Positions 7,277-16,722 are shown, counted from the first letter of the stretch. The stretch: DNA of 64,000 nucleotides from Lentzea albidocapillata subsp. violacea (GCF_900100275.1 NZ_FNET01000003.1:310001-374000); one strand, 5' to 3'. Numbers and translations: made by a program. The notes: generated from the letters alone by a model not told the origin.

Positions 7277-9937
7277 ATGCGTCGCACAGTCGCTTTTCTG
7301 ATACCTGTTCTGCTGGCCGCAGTACTACCGGCGCTCCCCGCGTCGGCCGCGCCGGAACCACCTTCCTCGCCCGACTGGACCGTCTCCGGAGACGTGATCC
7401 GGTGGACCACCTCCACGCCCATGCCGTTGCTCGACGCGGGCGTGGAGTTCTGGGAGGGCGACCGGTTCCTGGGGCGTGCCCAGGAGTCGGCGAACCTGCG
7501 GACCTTCACCTTGAAGGCCGCCCTGACCGACCCCGCCGCGCTCCAGGTGCGGTCGGCCGGCAAACGCCTGGACGTGGTGCAGCCGCCGGCGGCCGGGCTG
7601 TCCGTGCCCGAACTGCCGGCGTCGCAGCCACCGGCGGACGTGGATCCCGGCACGCCGGGGCCGTACGCCACCGGCACCGGCGAGTACGCGCTCGACCCGA
7701 TCAAGCTGCCCGAGTACGCGGCGCCGATCGAGATGGAGGCCGTCGTCGTCGCGCCCAAGGGTGCGCCGGGCAAGCGGCCGCTCGTGCTCTTCCTGCACGG
7801 CAGGCACTTCACCTGCTACAGCAAGTCCGATCCGAACAGGATCCTGATGAGCTGGCCGTGTCCCAGTGGTTCCACGGCCGTGCCGAGCCACCAGGGATAC
7901 CTGAAGGCGCAGCAGTTGCTGGCGTCGCAGGGATATCTGACGGTGTCGATCTCCGCCAACGGTGTCAACGCCCAGGACGCGATGACCGCCGACGCGGGTG
8001 CGCAGGGGCGTTCGTCGCTGGTGCGCCACCACCTGGCGAAGTGGGCGGACTGGTCCTCCGGCCGGGGCACCGTGCCCGCAGCCGTGCAGTCCGCACCGGC
8101 CGCCGACATGACGAAGGTGCTGCTGGTGGGCCACTCCCGTGGTGGCGAGGGCGTCAACCGCGCCGCCACCGACAGCCTCACCCCGCCGCCCGGCGACACC
8201 GGGTTCAGCGGCCCGGTGCGCTGGAACATCCGCGGTGACGTGCTGATCGGCCCCACGATCTTCGGTCACAACCCGGCACCGGACGTTCCCTCGGTGACGT
8301 TCCTGCCCGGTTGTGACGGTGACGTGTCCGACCTGCAGGGCCAGATCTTCGTGGACCAGACGCGCGGCCTGAGCCGTGGCGACGCGTTGCACAGCGCGCT
8401 CTACATGGTCGGCGCGAACCACAACTACTTCAACAGCGAGTGGACTCCCGGCCAGGCGCAGGCGCCGGCGTTCGACGACTTCTGGCCAGGCCAGCAGCCG
8501 GACCCGCTGTGCACGCCCGGCGCCCCCACCCGCCTGACCGCAGACCAGCAGCAGGCCATGGGTGCCACCTACGTCGCGGCGTCCGCGCGCCTGTTCCTCG
8601 GCCGCGACGAGTCCGTGCTGCCACTGCTGGACGGCTCCGGCGTCCGCGCGCCGTCCGCCGACCCGGCCCGCGTCCTCTCGCACGCCATCGGTGGCGACCG
8701 CAGGCCGTTCGTGGTGCCGGACGGTGCCACGCAGGTGTCCGGCAGCGCGCGGATCTGCCAGCAGACGTCCCGTGACGCCGCTGCCGCCTGCAGCACCACG
8801 CGTTCGCCACACTTCGTCGGCTTCCGCGGTGCGGTGGCGCAGCCCGAACGCCTGTCGGTCGCGCTGAAGTGGTCAGCCGCCGGTCAGGCCGGGGTGATCA
8901 CGCCTTCCGCGCCGGTGTCGCTGAACGGCTCGCGCGACCTGGCACTCCGCCTGGCCGTCCCGCCGAACGCCGCGGCCACCCGCTTCGGGGTCTCCGTGAC
9001 CGACCACAGTGGACAGAAGCGCGAGCTCGGCTCCGTCTCGGTGACCGGTCTACCCGGCTCGGACCGCACGAGTTCGTTGTGGGCACAGGAAGTCCGCGTC
9101 CCGCTGCCCTCGGGCGTAGGCCGCGTCGCTTCGCTGGAACTGGTTCCCTCGTCTGCGGCCGGTGAGGCGTGGCTGATCGACGCCTATGGCTGGGACAAGG
9201 GGCTCGTCCCGGTGGTTCCCACCCGCCTGGCCCGTGTCGACGCCGTCGTCACGGCCGTCGACGAGGGCGACTCAGGCACGCAGACCCACAACATCGTCGT
9301 CACCGCGACCGGCAACGGCACCCGCGTGATCAGGCTCTTCTACAACGAGCCGGGCAACAAGCCCGCGACCAGGCTCGTGACGCTCAAGCCGGGCGAGCAC
9401 CGCGCCGAGGTGCCGGTGACCTACACCGGCAACACGAAGTGGAGCGGCGACGTCCGCCATCCCGTGTCGGTGCTGGCGATCTCCAACGCAGTGGTCGGTT
9501 CTGCGACCGGTGGGCTGCTGGTGCGCAACGACGACGCCGCGCCTGAGGTGACGGTCACTCCTGTCGCGGACAGCGTGGTGGAGGGCGGTGCGCTGAAGTG
9601 GAGGCTGACCCTGTCCGAACCGGTCGACTCGCCGGTCACGCTTGGCGGGGTGCCGGTGGTGCCTGCCTCTGGGACTGAACTGTCCACAACGGACGTTGAT
9701 GCGGAGTGGCTCCTGCGGAACTCGGGTGAGGAGGCGCTGCCTTCGCGGCCGTTGTCTGCTACTCAGCTTGGGTTCTACGCGTTCATTCGCGCGGGCGAGA
9801 CCTCGGTCGAGTTTGAGGTGCCTACCGTGGCCGACGCTGAGACCGAGGGTGAGGAGCAGGTCAGGCTGAAGTTCGAGGGCATCTCGCCCACCGGGACGGA
9901 TTTCGAGGTGATCGGCAAGGTCGGGGAGGCGGCGTAA
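7277..9937 (+). CDS. Large secreted alpha/beta hydrolase with C-terminal Calx-beta-like region
   Basis: An 886-residue exported protein. A Sec signal peptide covers residues 1-24 (ends PASAAPE). An immunoglobulin-like region is followed by an alpha/beta-hydrolase core: LVLFLHGRHF (oxyanion strand), and the nucleophile elbow GHSRGGEG about residues 288-295. A histidine in GANHNYFN is a candidate catalytic base. The last 250 residues (for example VVEGGALKWRLTLSEPV and AETEGEEQVRLKFEG) resemble Calx-beta repeats, which usually mediate calcium-dependent adhesion. The likely role is an extracellular esterase/lipase-like enzyme; the substrate is unknown. ATG 7277 is preceded by GAGGGGG. Codons in the last 100 residues drift toward T-ending forms. 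Confidence 0.8.
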   Translation: MRRTVAFLIPVLLAAVLPALPASAAPEPPSSPDWTVSGDVIRWTTSTPMPLLDAGVEFWEGDRFLGRAQESANLRTFTLKAALTDPAALQVRSAGKRLDVVQPPAAGLSVPELPASQPPADVDPGTPGPYATGTGEYALDPIKLPEYAAPIEMEAVVVAPKGAPGKRPLVLFLHGRHFTCYSKSDPNRILMSWPCPSGSTAVPSHQGYLKAQQLLASQGYLTVSISANGVNAQDAMTADAGAQGRSSLVRHHLAKWADWSSGRGTVPAAVQSAPAADMTKVLLVGHSRGGEGVNRAATDSLTPPPGDTGFSGPVRWNIRGDVLIGPTIFGHNPAPDVPSVTFLPGCDGDVSDLQGQIFVDQTRGLSRGDALHSALYMVGANHNYFNSEWTPGQAQAPAFDDFWPGQQPDPLCTPGAPTRLTADQQQAMGATYVAASARLFLGRDESVLPLLDGSGVRAPSADPARVLSHAIGGDRRPFVVPDGATQVSGSARICQQTSRDAAAACSTTRSPHFVGFRGAVAQPERLSVALKWSAAGQAGVITPSAPVSLNGSRDLALRLAVPPNAAATRFGVSVTDHSGQKRELGSVSVTGLPGSDRTSSLWAQEVRVPLPSGVGRVASLELVPSSAAGEAWLIDAYGWDKGLVPVVPTRLARVDAVVTAVDEGDSGTQTHNIVVTATGNGTRVIRLFYNEPGNKPATRLVTLKPGEHRAEVPVTYTGNTKWSGDVRHPVSVLAISNAVVGSATGGLLVRNDDAAPEVTVTPVADSVVEGGALKWRLTLSEPVDSPVTLGGVPVVPASGTELSTTDVDAEWLLRNSGEEALPSRPLSATQLGFYAFIRAGETSVEFEVPTVADAETEGEEQVRLKFEGISPTGTDFEVIGKVGEAA

Positions 9938-10014
9938 GTGGGTGGTTGGTTTGTCTGCCGCGACTCTTGTGGGTGGTCGGGTTGGGGGCGGCCTGGTCGC
10001 CTTGCGTGCTTCCC

Positions 10015-10033
10015 CTGGGGGCGCTGCCCCCAG
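10015..10033 (+). terminator. Hairpin downstream of the secreted hydrolase gene
   Basis: CTGGGGGC (10015-10022) and GCCCCCAG (10026-10033) pair around a three-base loop, 78 bases after the stop at 9937. This motif with its CCCCC-rich flank resembles repetitive GC-rich hairpins frequent between actinomycete genes. Confidence 0.5.
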
Positions 10034-10127
10034 ACCCCCGGCAATCTGATCAGGGGGTAGCGCCGCACGTAGGTAGATGGCACGCCTGTTGAGCTGGGCG
10101 GCTGCGCGTTGCTTTGAGGGTTGCGTT

Positions 10128-10271
10128 GGCGGTGGGGTCCCATCACGAGCCGCACCAAGAGCGGGCCACATGCAAGGAGGGGTGTCAAGCGGACGAAAAG
10201 CGTGTCCGCTTGACACCCCTCCTTGCATGCAGCAAGAGCTATGGCGCGACTCGTGATGGGACCCCACCGCC
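10128..10271. repeat. 144-bp nested inverted-repeat element (copy 1)
   Basis: The outer arms 10128-10149 and 10250-10271 are perfect 22-bp inverted repeats. Inside, 10169-10194 and 10204-10229 are perfect 26-bp inverted repeats around a nine-base loop, GAAAAGCGT. The intermediate segments do not pair well. A second element of the same plan, with 22-bp outer arms and a GAAAAGC loop but different arm sequences, is at 44179-44303. No transposase is present. The rest of the 9938-10417 spacer holds no gene. Confidence 0.8.
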
Positions 10272-10417
10272 TGGCCCGTTTGGTAAGGACGGCTCGCCTG
10301 CGGCTTCGCGTTTGTGTGCGCGAAGGACAGATTGTGCGAACCCGAGCGGGCTGAATGAACGACGAACGGCGCCGCCCCTGCTGGGTGCGGCGCCGTTCAG
10401 CGAAACCGTTGCGGGGC

Positions 10418-10825
10418 TCAGCCCTGCTTGGTCTCCCAGAAGATCTTGTCGATCTGCGCGATCAGGTCGAGCAGCGCCTGGCCCGAAGCCGGGTCCATGG
10501 ACCCCTTCGTGCCGCTCGCACCCGCGGCCTTGGTGGCGCGGTTGAACAGGTCGTGCAGTTCGGGGTACTTCTCGAAGTGCGGCGGCTTGAAGTAGTCCGT
10601 CCACAGCACCCACAGGTGGTGCTTGACGAGCTCGCTGCGCTGCTCCTTGATCAGGACAGCGCGCTCCCGGAACTCCGGGTCCTCGTTGGCCTGGTACTTC
10701 TCCTGGACCGCCTTGACCGACTCGGCCTCGATGCGGGCCTGCGCCGGGTCGTAGACACCGCACGGCAGGTCGCAGTGCGCGGTGGCTTCGACGCGCGGGC
10801 GGAGAATGCGCGACACGAGTCGCAT
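10418..10825 (-). CDS. sodN: Nickel-containing superoxide dismutase
   Basis: Ni-SOD, which converts superoxide to oxygen and hydrogen peroxide in the cytoplasm. The 135-residue precursor has a 16-residue N-terminal propeptide; the mature enzyme would begin at His17 in HCDLPCGVYDP, the nickel-hook motif that supplies His1, Cys2 and Cys6 ligands. The remaining four-helix-bundle sequence (for example WVLWTDYFKPPHFEKYPELH) matches the family and length. The maturation protease gene sodX lies divergently 75 bases away, which supports the call. Transcription is expected to respond to nickel, but I do not see a convincing regulator box in the short shared promoter region. Confidence 0.97.
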   Translation of the reverse strand: MRLVSRILRPRVEATAHCDLPCGVYDPAQARIEAESVKAVQEKYQANEDPEFRERAVLIKEQRSELVKHHLWVLWTDYFKPPHFEKYPELHDLFNRATKAAGASGTKGSMDPASGQALLDLIAQIDKIFWETKQG

Positions 10826-10900
10826 CGTTCCTCCCAGAATGAAAAAACAGTGGATGCTCCGACAGGTAGGACCTTACTCCGGCCGATCGAAGGGTGATCG

Positions 10901-11203
10901 TTGAGACCGCGTCTCTCCACCGTGCTCGTGCGGGGTCCGTCGATGGCTCCTGCCCTGCGCGACGACGACATTGTGCTGGTCAGGTGGGGTGCGGTGCCCA
11001 GGCCTGGGCAGGTTGTGCTGGTTCGGTGGGCGAGTCGGCCTGGCCAGCTGTCGGTGAAGCGTGCCTCCCACGAAGTGGACGGGGGGTGGCACGTGGTGGG
11101 AGACAACCCGTTCGCGAGCACGGACTCCGAACACCTCGGACCTGCGGAGGTGCTCGGAGTCGTCAAAGCTCGACTATGGCCGAGGCCGGGTTTCAGGCTT
11201 TGA
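10901..11203 (+). CDS. sodX: Nickel-type superoxide dismutase maturation protease
   Basis: A 100-residue S26 signal-peptidase-like protease that removes the propeptide of Ni-SOD. The nucleophilic serine lies in RGPSMAPAL and the general-base lysine in LSVKRAS, with the closing GDNPFASTDSEHLG box conserved in S26 enzymes. There is no membrane anchor, as in other SodX proteins. The start is read as TTG 10901, with AGGG nine bases upstream. Its position, divergent from sodN, is the standard arrangement. The 3' end overlaps the convergent epimerase gene by 11 bases. Confidence 0.93.
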   Translation: MRPRLSTVLVRGPSMAPALRDDDIVLVRWGAVPRPGQVVLVRWASRPGQLSVKRASHEVDGGWHVVGDNPFASTDSEHLGPAEVLGVVKARLWPRPGFRL

Positions 11204-11792
11204 GGGACGCGTACAGGGTCAGGCAGTCCTCGTAGCGGGGCAGCACGCCGGCTTCGTAGGCCTCGGCCAGGGTGGGGGCCGAGGTGTCCTTCTCCGACAG
11301 CTGGAACTCGAGCTCGCGTGGCCACGGCAGGTCGAGCGCCGGGTCGAGTGGCGTCAGGCCGTGTTCGCCGGACGGGGTGTAGACGGTGGAGCAGAGGTAG
11401 TTCATCGTCGTGTCGTCTTCGAGAGCGATCATCGCGTGGCCCAGGCCCTCGGCGAGGTAGACCGCGTTGCACTTCTCGGCGTTCACCAGGACGGCGTCCC
11501 ACTGGCCGAAGGTGGGGGAGCCGACGCGGATGTCCACGATCACGTCGATGAACGAGCCGCGCGGGCAGAAGACGTACTTCGCCTGGGACGGCGGCACGTC
11601 CGCGTAGTGGATGCCGCGGATCGTCCCCGCCCGGGAGACGCTGTGGTTGGTCTGGGCGACCCGGAACGGGTGCCCGACCGCCTCCACGAAGGCGGCCTCC
11701 TGGTACGGCGAGACGAACACGCCGCGGTCGTCGGGAAATGTCCGAGGGGTGAACTCGAACGCGCCGTCAATTTTCAGCGAACTCGCCTGCAT
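11193..11792 (-). CDS. dTDP-4-dehydrorhamnose 3,5-epimerase family protein
   Basis: A cupin-fold sugar epimerase of the RmlC family, 199 residues. The signature RGIHYADVPPSQAKYVFCP carries the catalytic histidine, and FIDVIVDIRVGSPTFGQW and GHAMIALEDDTTMNYLCS complete the active-site barrel. RmlC acts on dTDP-4-keto-6-deoxyglucose in rhamnose or deoxysugar synthesis. No rmlA, rmlB or rmlD, and no glycosyltransferase, is nearby, so it may serve a different deoxysugar route (some relatives are 5-epimerases of antibiotic sugars). A palindromic site lies 59 bases upstream. Confidence 0.88.
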   Translation of the reverse strand: MQASSLKIDGAFEFTPRTFPDDRGVFVSPYQEAAFVEAVGHPFRVAQTNHSVSRAGTIRGIHYADVPPSQAKYVFCPRGSFIDVIVDIRVGSPTFGQWDAVLVNAEKCNAVYLAEGLGHAMIALEDDTTMNYLCSTVYTPSGEHGLTPLDPALDLPWPRELEFQLSEKDTSAPTLAEAYEAGVLPRYEDCLTLYASLKA

Positions 11793-11850
11793 GGCGTCAC
11801 TCTAAGGCGTCAATTTTTCTTGACCGATCGGGTGCTTCCTGCCTGCAGAA

Positions 11851-11864
11851 ACCGACCGGTCGGT
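11851..11864. promoter_or_regulatory. 14-bp perfect palindrome, candidate TetR-type operator
   Basis: ACCGACCGGTCGGT is a perfect palindrome of the form often bound by TetR-family repressors, and is flanked on both sides by GCAGAA. It lies between the minus-strand epimerase (start 11792) and the plus-strand malic enzyme (start 12125), so it could control either. Confidence 0.4.
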
Positions 11865-12124
11865 GCAGAAAACCGGACGGACGTCTTGCTACATGCCCTC
11901 TGACCTGCGGAAAAAGTGTGATCCCCGCCGCAGACAGCAACGCGCGACCCTGCCACACTTCCCGTCACCCGCAGCCCTCGGGCGGTTCTCCGACGCAACT
12001 CGTCGGAGGGCACGACCGAGTTTCCAGGCCCCGTGTACCCGGCGTGACAACGCTGGGCCGGTGCGCCGTTTGGTGATGAGCCCATGTTGGGCCACTACGC
12101 CGCCCGCACCGCAGGAGGGACGCC

Positions 12125-13321
12125 GTGACAGCAGTGAACGAAGCCCGCACCGAGAACTCCGATCCGACGCAGTTGACGGACGACGAGATCTTCAACGCGC
12201 ACCTGGGCGGGAAGCTCGAGGTCGGCGCGACCGCCTCGCTCGCTGACCCGAAGGCGCTGTCCATCGCGTACACACCTGGTGTCGCACGAGTGAGCAAGGC
12301 CATCGCGCAGGACCCCTCGCTGGCCGCGAAGTACACGTGGGCGCACCGCCTGGTCGCCGTCGTCAGCGACGGCACCGCGGTGCTCGGTCTCGGCGACATC
12401 GGCCCGAGCGCGTCGCTGCCCGTCATGGAGGGCAAGTCCGCGCTGTTCAAGACGTTCGGCGGCCTCGACTCCATCCCGCTCGTGCTCAACACGACGGACG
12501 TGGACGAGATCGTCGAGACGCTCGTGCGGCTGCGCCCGTCGTTCGGCGCGGTCAATCTCGAGGACGTCTCCGCGCCGCGCTGCTTCGAGCTGGAGCGGAA
12601 GCTGATCGAGGCGCTCGACTGCCCGGTCATGCACGACGACCAGCACGGTACGGCCGTCGTGTCGCTCGCCGCGCTCAACGGCGCGAACACGGTGCTCGGC
12701 AAGGACATCGGTGACCAGCGGGTGGTCATCTCCGGTGCGGGCGCCGCGGGCATCGCGATCGCCAAGATCCTCATCGCCGCCGGTGCCGGCGACATCACGC
12801 TGCTCGACTCGCGCGGCATCGTCCGCACGGGCCGGGCCGGTCTCAACCCGGTCAAGGAGGAGATCGCCGCTGTCACGAACTCCAGTGACCTCGACGGGGG
12901 CATCGACGTGGCGCTGCGGGGCGCGGACGTCTTCATCGGCGTCTCGTCCTCCAAGGTCTCCGAGGACCTGATCGCGAGCATGGCGAGCGGCTCGATCGTC
13001 TTCGCGCTGTCGAACCCGGACCCCGAGGTGCACCCGGAGGTCGCCGCCCGGCACGCCGCGATCGTGGCCACCGGCCGCAGCGACTTCCCGAACCAGATCA
13101 ACAACGTGCTCGCGTTCCCCGGCATTTTTCGTGGGGCTCTCGACGCGGGCGCGCGACGGATCACGGAAGGCATGAAACTCGCCGCCGCGGATGCCATTCT
13201 CGCGGTCGCGAAGGATGATTTGGGTCCAGACCGAATTGTGCCCTCGGCATTGGACCCGCGCGTCGGACCCGAGGTCGCGGCGGCTGTCGCCGTGGCCGCG
13301 AAGGCCGACGGAGTCGCCTGA
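12125..13321 (+). CDS. NAD(P)-dependent malic enzyme (oxaloacetate-decarboxylating)
   Basis: Malic enzyme converts malate to pyruvate and CO2 with reduction of NAD(P)+. The 398-residue product is the short bacterial type without a phosphotransacetylase tail. Motifs include YTPGVARV with the catalytic tyrosine, the metal-binding region VMHDDQHGTAVV, and the Rossmann glycine loop VVISGAGAAGIAIAKIL. SNPDPEVHPE and FPNQINNVLAFPGIFRG complete the active site. The start is GTG after AGGAGG. It would supply pyruvate and NADPH in central metabolism. A strong hairpin follows about 110 bases downstream. Confidence 0.95.
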   Translation: MTAVNEARTENSDPTQLTDDEIFNAHLGGKLEVGATASLADPKALSIAYTPGVARVSKAIAQDPSLAAKYTWAHRLVAVVSDGTAVLGLGDIGPSASLPVMEGKSALFKTFGGLDSIPLVLNTTDVDEIVETLVRLRPSFGAVNLEDVSAPRCFELERKLIEALDCPVMHDDQHGTAVVSLAALNGANTVLGKDIGDQRVVISGAGAAGIAIAKILIAAGAGDITLLDSRGIVRTGRAGLNPVKEEIAAVTNSSDLDGGIDVALRGADVFIGVSSSKVSEDLIASMASGSIVFALSNPDPEVHPEVAARHAAIVATGRSDFPNQINNVLAFPGIFRGALDAGARRITEGMKLAAADAILAVAKDDLGPDRIVPSALDPRVGPEVAAAVAVAAKADGVA

Positions 13322-13432
13322 TCCACCCGTTTGTTCGCCACCCTTTTGCAAGTGCACGGGTACCGGAACCACGAACGTGGTTTTTCGTTAACCCGTGCAG
13401 GGGTGGGCGATGACGCTCTGAAGCGCTACCGT

Positions 13433-13464
13433 CCCTCTCCTCGGGTGTTCACCCGAGGAGAGGG
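13433..13464. terminator. Strong hairpin between malic enzyme and the GGDEF-EAL gene
   Basis: CCCTCTCCTCGGGT (13433-13446) and ACCCGAGGAGAGGG (13451-13464) form a perfect 14-bp stem with a GTTC loop. It is the likely terminator of the malic enzyme gene. The remainder of 13465-13623 is open in the frame of the next gene but shows no domain. Confidence 0.7.
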
Positions 13465-13623
13465 TTCGTGTTTGCCGCCGTTCGGGTGCCGTTGTCGTGC
13501 CCACCTGAATTGCCGCGGGCGGTGGATGCGGGAGAGGGTGGGCCGGTGCCCAAGTGGGTGGGACGCGCGACGGTGGTGAACGGCCGTGCACGGACGGCTG
13601 TCTCGGAGAACAGGAAACCTCCG

Positions 13624-16600
13624 ATGACACTGGACGGCCTGACCCTGCCCGACGCACCGTCGTTGCTCGTCGACGCCAAGGGTGTCGTCATGCAGGCGAA
13701 CCCCGCCGCCGTGGAGCTCGCGGTCGCGCAGGGCGCCGACGACCTCGTCGGGCACGCACTCGGTGACCTGCTCCTCGGCAACTCCGCCGACCTGCGACTG
13801 CTGCGCGCGGACGGCACCGAACTGCCGGTGCGCGTCGCCCGGCACGCCGTTCCCGGCACGGGCCTGCAGGCCGTCCTGCTGATCGACGTCTCCGACCTGG
13901 CCTCCGTCGCGGACGCGCTGCGCGACGAACAGCGCCGGCTGCGCAAGGTGCAGCGGGTCGCGAACCTGGGCTCGTGGGAGTTCGACCCCCGGACCGGCCT
14001 GACCGTCTGGTCGGACACGCACTACGAGCTCCTCGGTCTCGAACGCGGCACCGTCGTGCCGGGCGCGCAGGCCGTTCTCGACGTCGTGCACCCGGACGAC
14101 TACGGGATGGTGGAGACGTACTGGCACGGTCGCGAGATCACCGGCGACCCGATCGACATCGAGTACCGGATCGTGCGCCCGGACGGCCAGCTGCGGTGGA
14201 TCCGCGGCGTCGCCGAGGCGAGGCTGGACGACGCCGGCGCCCTGGACAAGATCACCGGCTACATCCGCGACATGACCGAGTCGAAGCGCGCGGCCACCGA
14301 CCTCGCCCAGGAACGGGCGCGGCTGCTGGAGGCGCAGCGCATCGCCCGCATCGGCAGCTGGGCGTACGAGACGGGCACGCGCGCCGTGCACCGCAGCGAA
14401 GTGCTGATGGAGATGTACGCCGAGCTGGGCATGCACCCGGACGACGACCTGCTCAGCGGCGTGCACCCGGACGACCGCGAGGCCGTCAAGGCGATCCGCC
14501 ACTCGTTGCTGCATGCGAGCGACGGCGAACCGGTCGAGGTCGAGGTCCGCAGCGAGGTCGGCGAGCGCGTCTACATGTGCCGCGCCCGCGCGGAGATCGC
14601 GCCGTCCGGCCGCATCGAGCGCTACCACGGCACGATCCAGGACGTCACCGAGGCGCGTGCGCTGGAACGCCAGATGCGCGAGGACCGCCGAAGGCTGGCC
14701 GACGCGCAGCAGGCCGCGCGCCTGGGCATGTGGGAGTGGAACCCGGCGACCGGCGCCGTCGTGTGGTCGGACATGTTGAGCGAGCTCTTCGGCATCCCGG
14801 GCGAAGCCGTGGGCAACTACGAGACCTACCTCGGACTCGTGCACCCCGAGGACCGCGGCTGGGTCGACGACCTGTGGCGCCAGCTGGCCGTCGACGAGGT
14901 CGCCGTGCAGTGCGAACACCGGGTGGTGCGCCACGACGGCTCGATGCGGATCTTCCGCTGCCACGGCATGATCGTCCACGACCCGCACGGCAAGCAGCTC
15001 GCTGTCGGCACCGCCCAGGACGTCACCGAACAACGTGCCGCCGAGACGCGCATGAAGCGTTCCTCGCAGCGGTTCACCGACCTCGTGTCCGTGACGCCGG
15101 TGGGCATCGGCCTGTTCGACGAGGGCGAGCGCCTGGTCGACGCCAACGACGCGCTGTGCGACCTGCTCGGCATGGAACTGGAGCAGCTGCGCGGCATGAC
15201 CGCCGAACAGCTCACCCATCCCGAGGACACCTCGCCCGGCCTGCAGTGGGCCGCCGAGCGCACGCAGAAGATCCCGCAGCGCATCCTCGTCCGCCCGGAC
15301 GGCGAGAAGGTCTACTGCGAGCTGCACATCGCGCTGTCCGTGCAGGACGACGGCCGCCGCTTCTGGCTGATCGTGTTCCTGGACATCACCGAACGCCGCC
15401 GCGCCGCCGAGGCGTTGCGCCACCAGGCCACCCACGACGAACTGACCGGCCTCCCGAACCGCGCGCTGGTGAAGGAGATCCTCGCCAAGCTGCTGGAGGG
15501 TCCCGGCCGCTCCAAGGTCGCCGTCCTCTTCTGCGACATCGACAACTTCAAGCGCGTCAACGACTCCCTCGGCCACGACGCGGGCGACGAGCTCCTGGTC
15601 GCCCTGGCACGACGCCTGGAAGGCGGTCTGCCGGACGGCTGCACCGCGGCCCGGCTGTCCGGTGACGAGTACGTGATCATCGCCGAGGACCTCGACGCCG
15701 TGGGTGGCGTCGACGCTCTGGCGACGCGGGTCGCGTCGCTGCTGAGGACCGCGGTGCCGGTGCACGGCCAGCTGGTCCGGGTCTCGGCCTCGATCGGCGC
15801 GGCCGTGCCGAACGGATCCCGCGCCAACGGCGCCGACCTGCTCAGGTTCGCCGACGCCGCGATGTTCGAGGCGAAGCGCGCCGGCGCCGGACGGGTCTCG
15901 CTGGCCTCGGCCGCGTTGATCGCGTCCGCGGACCGCCAGGTGCACCTCGAAGGCCAGCTGCGCGAGGCCCTGCAGAACGACGGCCTGGCGCTGCACTACC
16001 AGCCCGTCGTGGGCGTCGACGGCGCCATCCTGACCGCGGAGGCACTGGTGCGCTGGCCGCACCCCGATCGCGGACTGCTGCCGCCGGACGTGTTCCTGCC
16101 GGTCGCCGAGCAGGGCGACCTGATGCGCGAACTCGACCGCTGGGTGCTGCGGACGGCGTTGAAGGAGGCCGCGACCTGGCCCGCGCCCGACGGCCGCCCG
16201 GTGTCGGTCGCCGTGAACCTCGCCGGCCTGGTGCCGGGCGATCCGGAGTTCGTCGACATCGTGTCGACCGCGATCATGGAGTCCGGCGTCCCGTGGGAAC
16301 GCGTGGTGCTGGAACTGGTCGAGACGGCGTTCGTCGACCTGCCGTCCCGGGTCCGCCAGTCGATGGACGAACTGGTGAAGCGCGGCGTGCAGTTCGCCGT
16401 CGACGACTTCGGCACCGGCTACTCGTCACTGGCCCGCCTGAAGGACCTGCCGGCCCAGATCATCAAGGTGGACCGGCGCTTCGTTTCGGGCGTGGGCAAC
16501 GACTCCTCGGACTTCGCCGTCGCCCGCGCCGTCGTGGACATGGCCCGCGCGATGGGTCGCAAGTGCGTCGCGGAGGGCGTGGAGACCGCCACCCAGTTCC

Positions 16601-16722
16601 ACGTCCTGCGCGGTGTCGGCGTGGATGCCTACCAGGGCTGGCTGTTCTCGCGTCCGGTGCCGCCCAAGGAGTTCCGCGCGGTGCTAGCTCTCGGGCCGCT
16701 CCACATACCCCGCGCTGGCTGA
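13624..16722 (+). CDS. Multi-PAS GGDEF-EAL cyclic-di-GMP protein
   Basis: A 1032-residue soluble sensor with about five PAS domains in the first 600 residues (repeated GSWEFDP/GMWEWNP starts and HPDD/HPED boxes), then a GGDEF and an EAL domain. The GGDEF active-site motif reads SGDEY in AARLSGDEYVIIAED, an unusual but possibly active form; the EAL domain keeps TAEALVRWPHP and DDFGTGYSSLARLKDLP with a KVDR in place of the usual KIDR. It should make and/or degrade c-di-GMP in response to small ligands or redox cofactors bound to PAS. ATG 13624 is chosen for AGGAAA upstream; an in-frame start at 13468 is possible. The 3' end overlaps the convergent gene by 39 bases. Confidence 0.92.
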   Translation: MTLDGLTLPDAPSLLVDAKGVVMQANPAAVELAVAQGADDLVGHALGDLLLGNSADLRLLRADGTELPVRVARHAVPGTGLQAVLLIDVSDLASVADALRDEQRRLRKVQRVANLGSWEFDPRTGLTVWSDTHYELLGLERGTVVPGAQAVLDVVHPDDYGMVETYWHGREITGDPIDIEYRIVRPDGQLRWIRGVAEARLDDAGALDKITGYIRDMTESKRAATDLAQERARLLEAQRIARIGSWAYETGTRAVHRSEVLMEMYAELGMHPDDDLLSGVHPDDREAVKAIRHSLLHASDGEPVEVEVRSEVGERVYMCRARAEIAPSGRIERYHGTIQDVTEARALERQMREDRRRLADAQQAARLGMWEWNPATGAVVWSDMLSELFGIPGEAVGNYETYLGLVHPEDRGWVDDLWRQLAVDEVAVQCEHRVVRHDGSMRIFRCHGMIVHDPHGKQLAVGTAQDVTEQRAAETRMKRSSQRFTDLVSVTPVGIGLFDEGERLVDANDALCDLLGMELEQLRGMTAEQLTHPEDTSPGLQWAAERTQKIPQRILVRPDGEKVYCELHIALSVQDDGRRFWLIVFLDITERRRAAEALRHQATHDELTGLPNRALVKEILAKLLEGPGRSKVAVLFCDIDNFKRVNDSLGHDAGDELLVALARRLEGGLPDGCTAARLSGDEYVIIAEDLDAVGGVDALATRVASLLRTAVPVHGQLVRVSASIGAAVPNGSRANGADLLRFADAAMFEAKRAGAGRVSLASAALIASADRQVHLEGQLREALQNDGLALHYQPVVGVDGAILTAEALVRWPHPDRGLLPPDVFLPVAEQGDLMRELDRWVLRTALKEAATWPAPDGRPVSVAVNLAGLVPGDPEFVDIVSTAIMESGVPWERVVLELVETAFVDLPSRVRQSMDELVKRGVQFAVDDFGTGYSSLARLKDLPAQIIKVDRRFVSGVGNDSSDFAVARAVVDMARAMGRKCVAEGVETATQFHVLRGVGVDAYQGWLFSRPVPPKEFRAVLALGPLHIPRAG

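Noticed and set aside
10128..10271. An insertion sequence or complete transposon
   Set aside because: Inverted arms are present but there is no space for a transposase and no obvious target duplication. I keep it only as a repeat element.
11193..11792. Part of a secondary-metabolite or polysaccharide cluster
   Set aside because: The RmlC-like gene is isolated; no polyketide, peptide synthetase, glycosyltransferase or other deoxysugar gene lies nearby.
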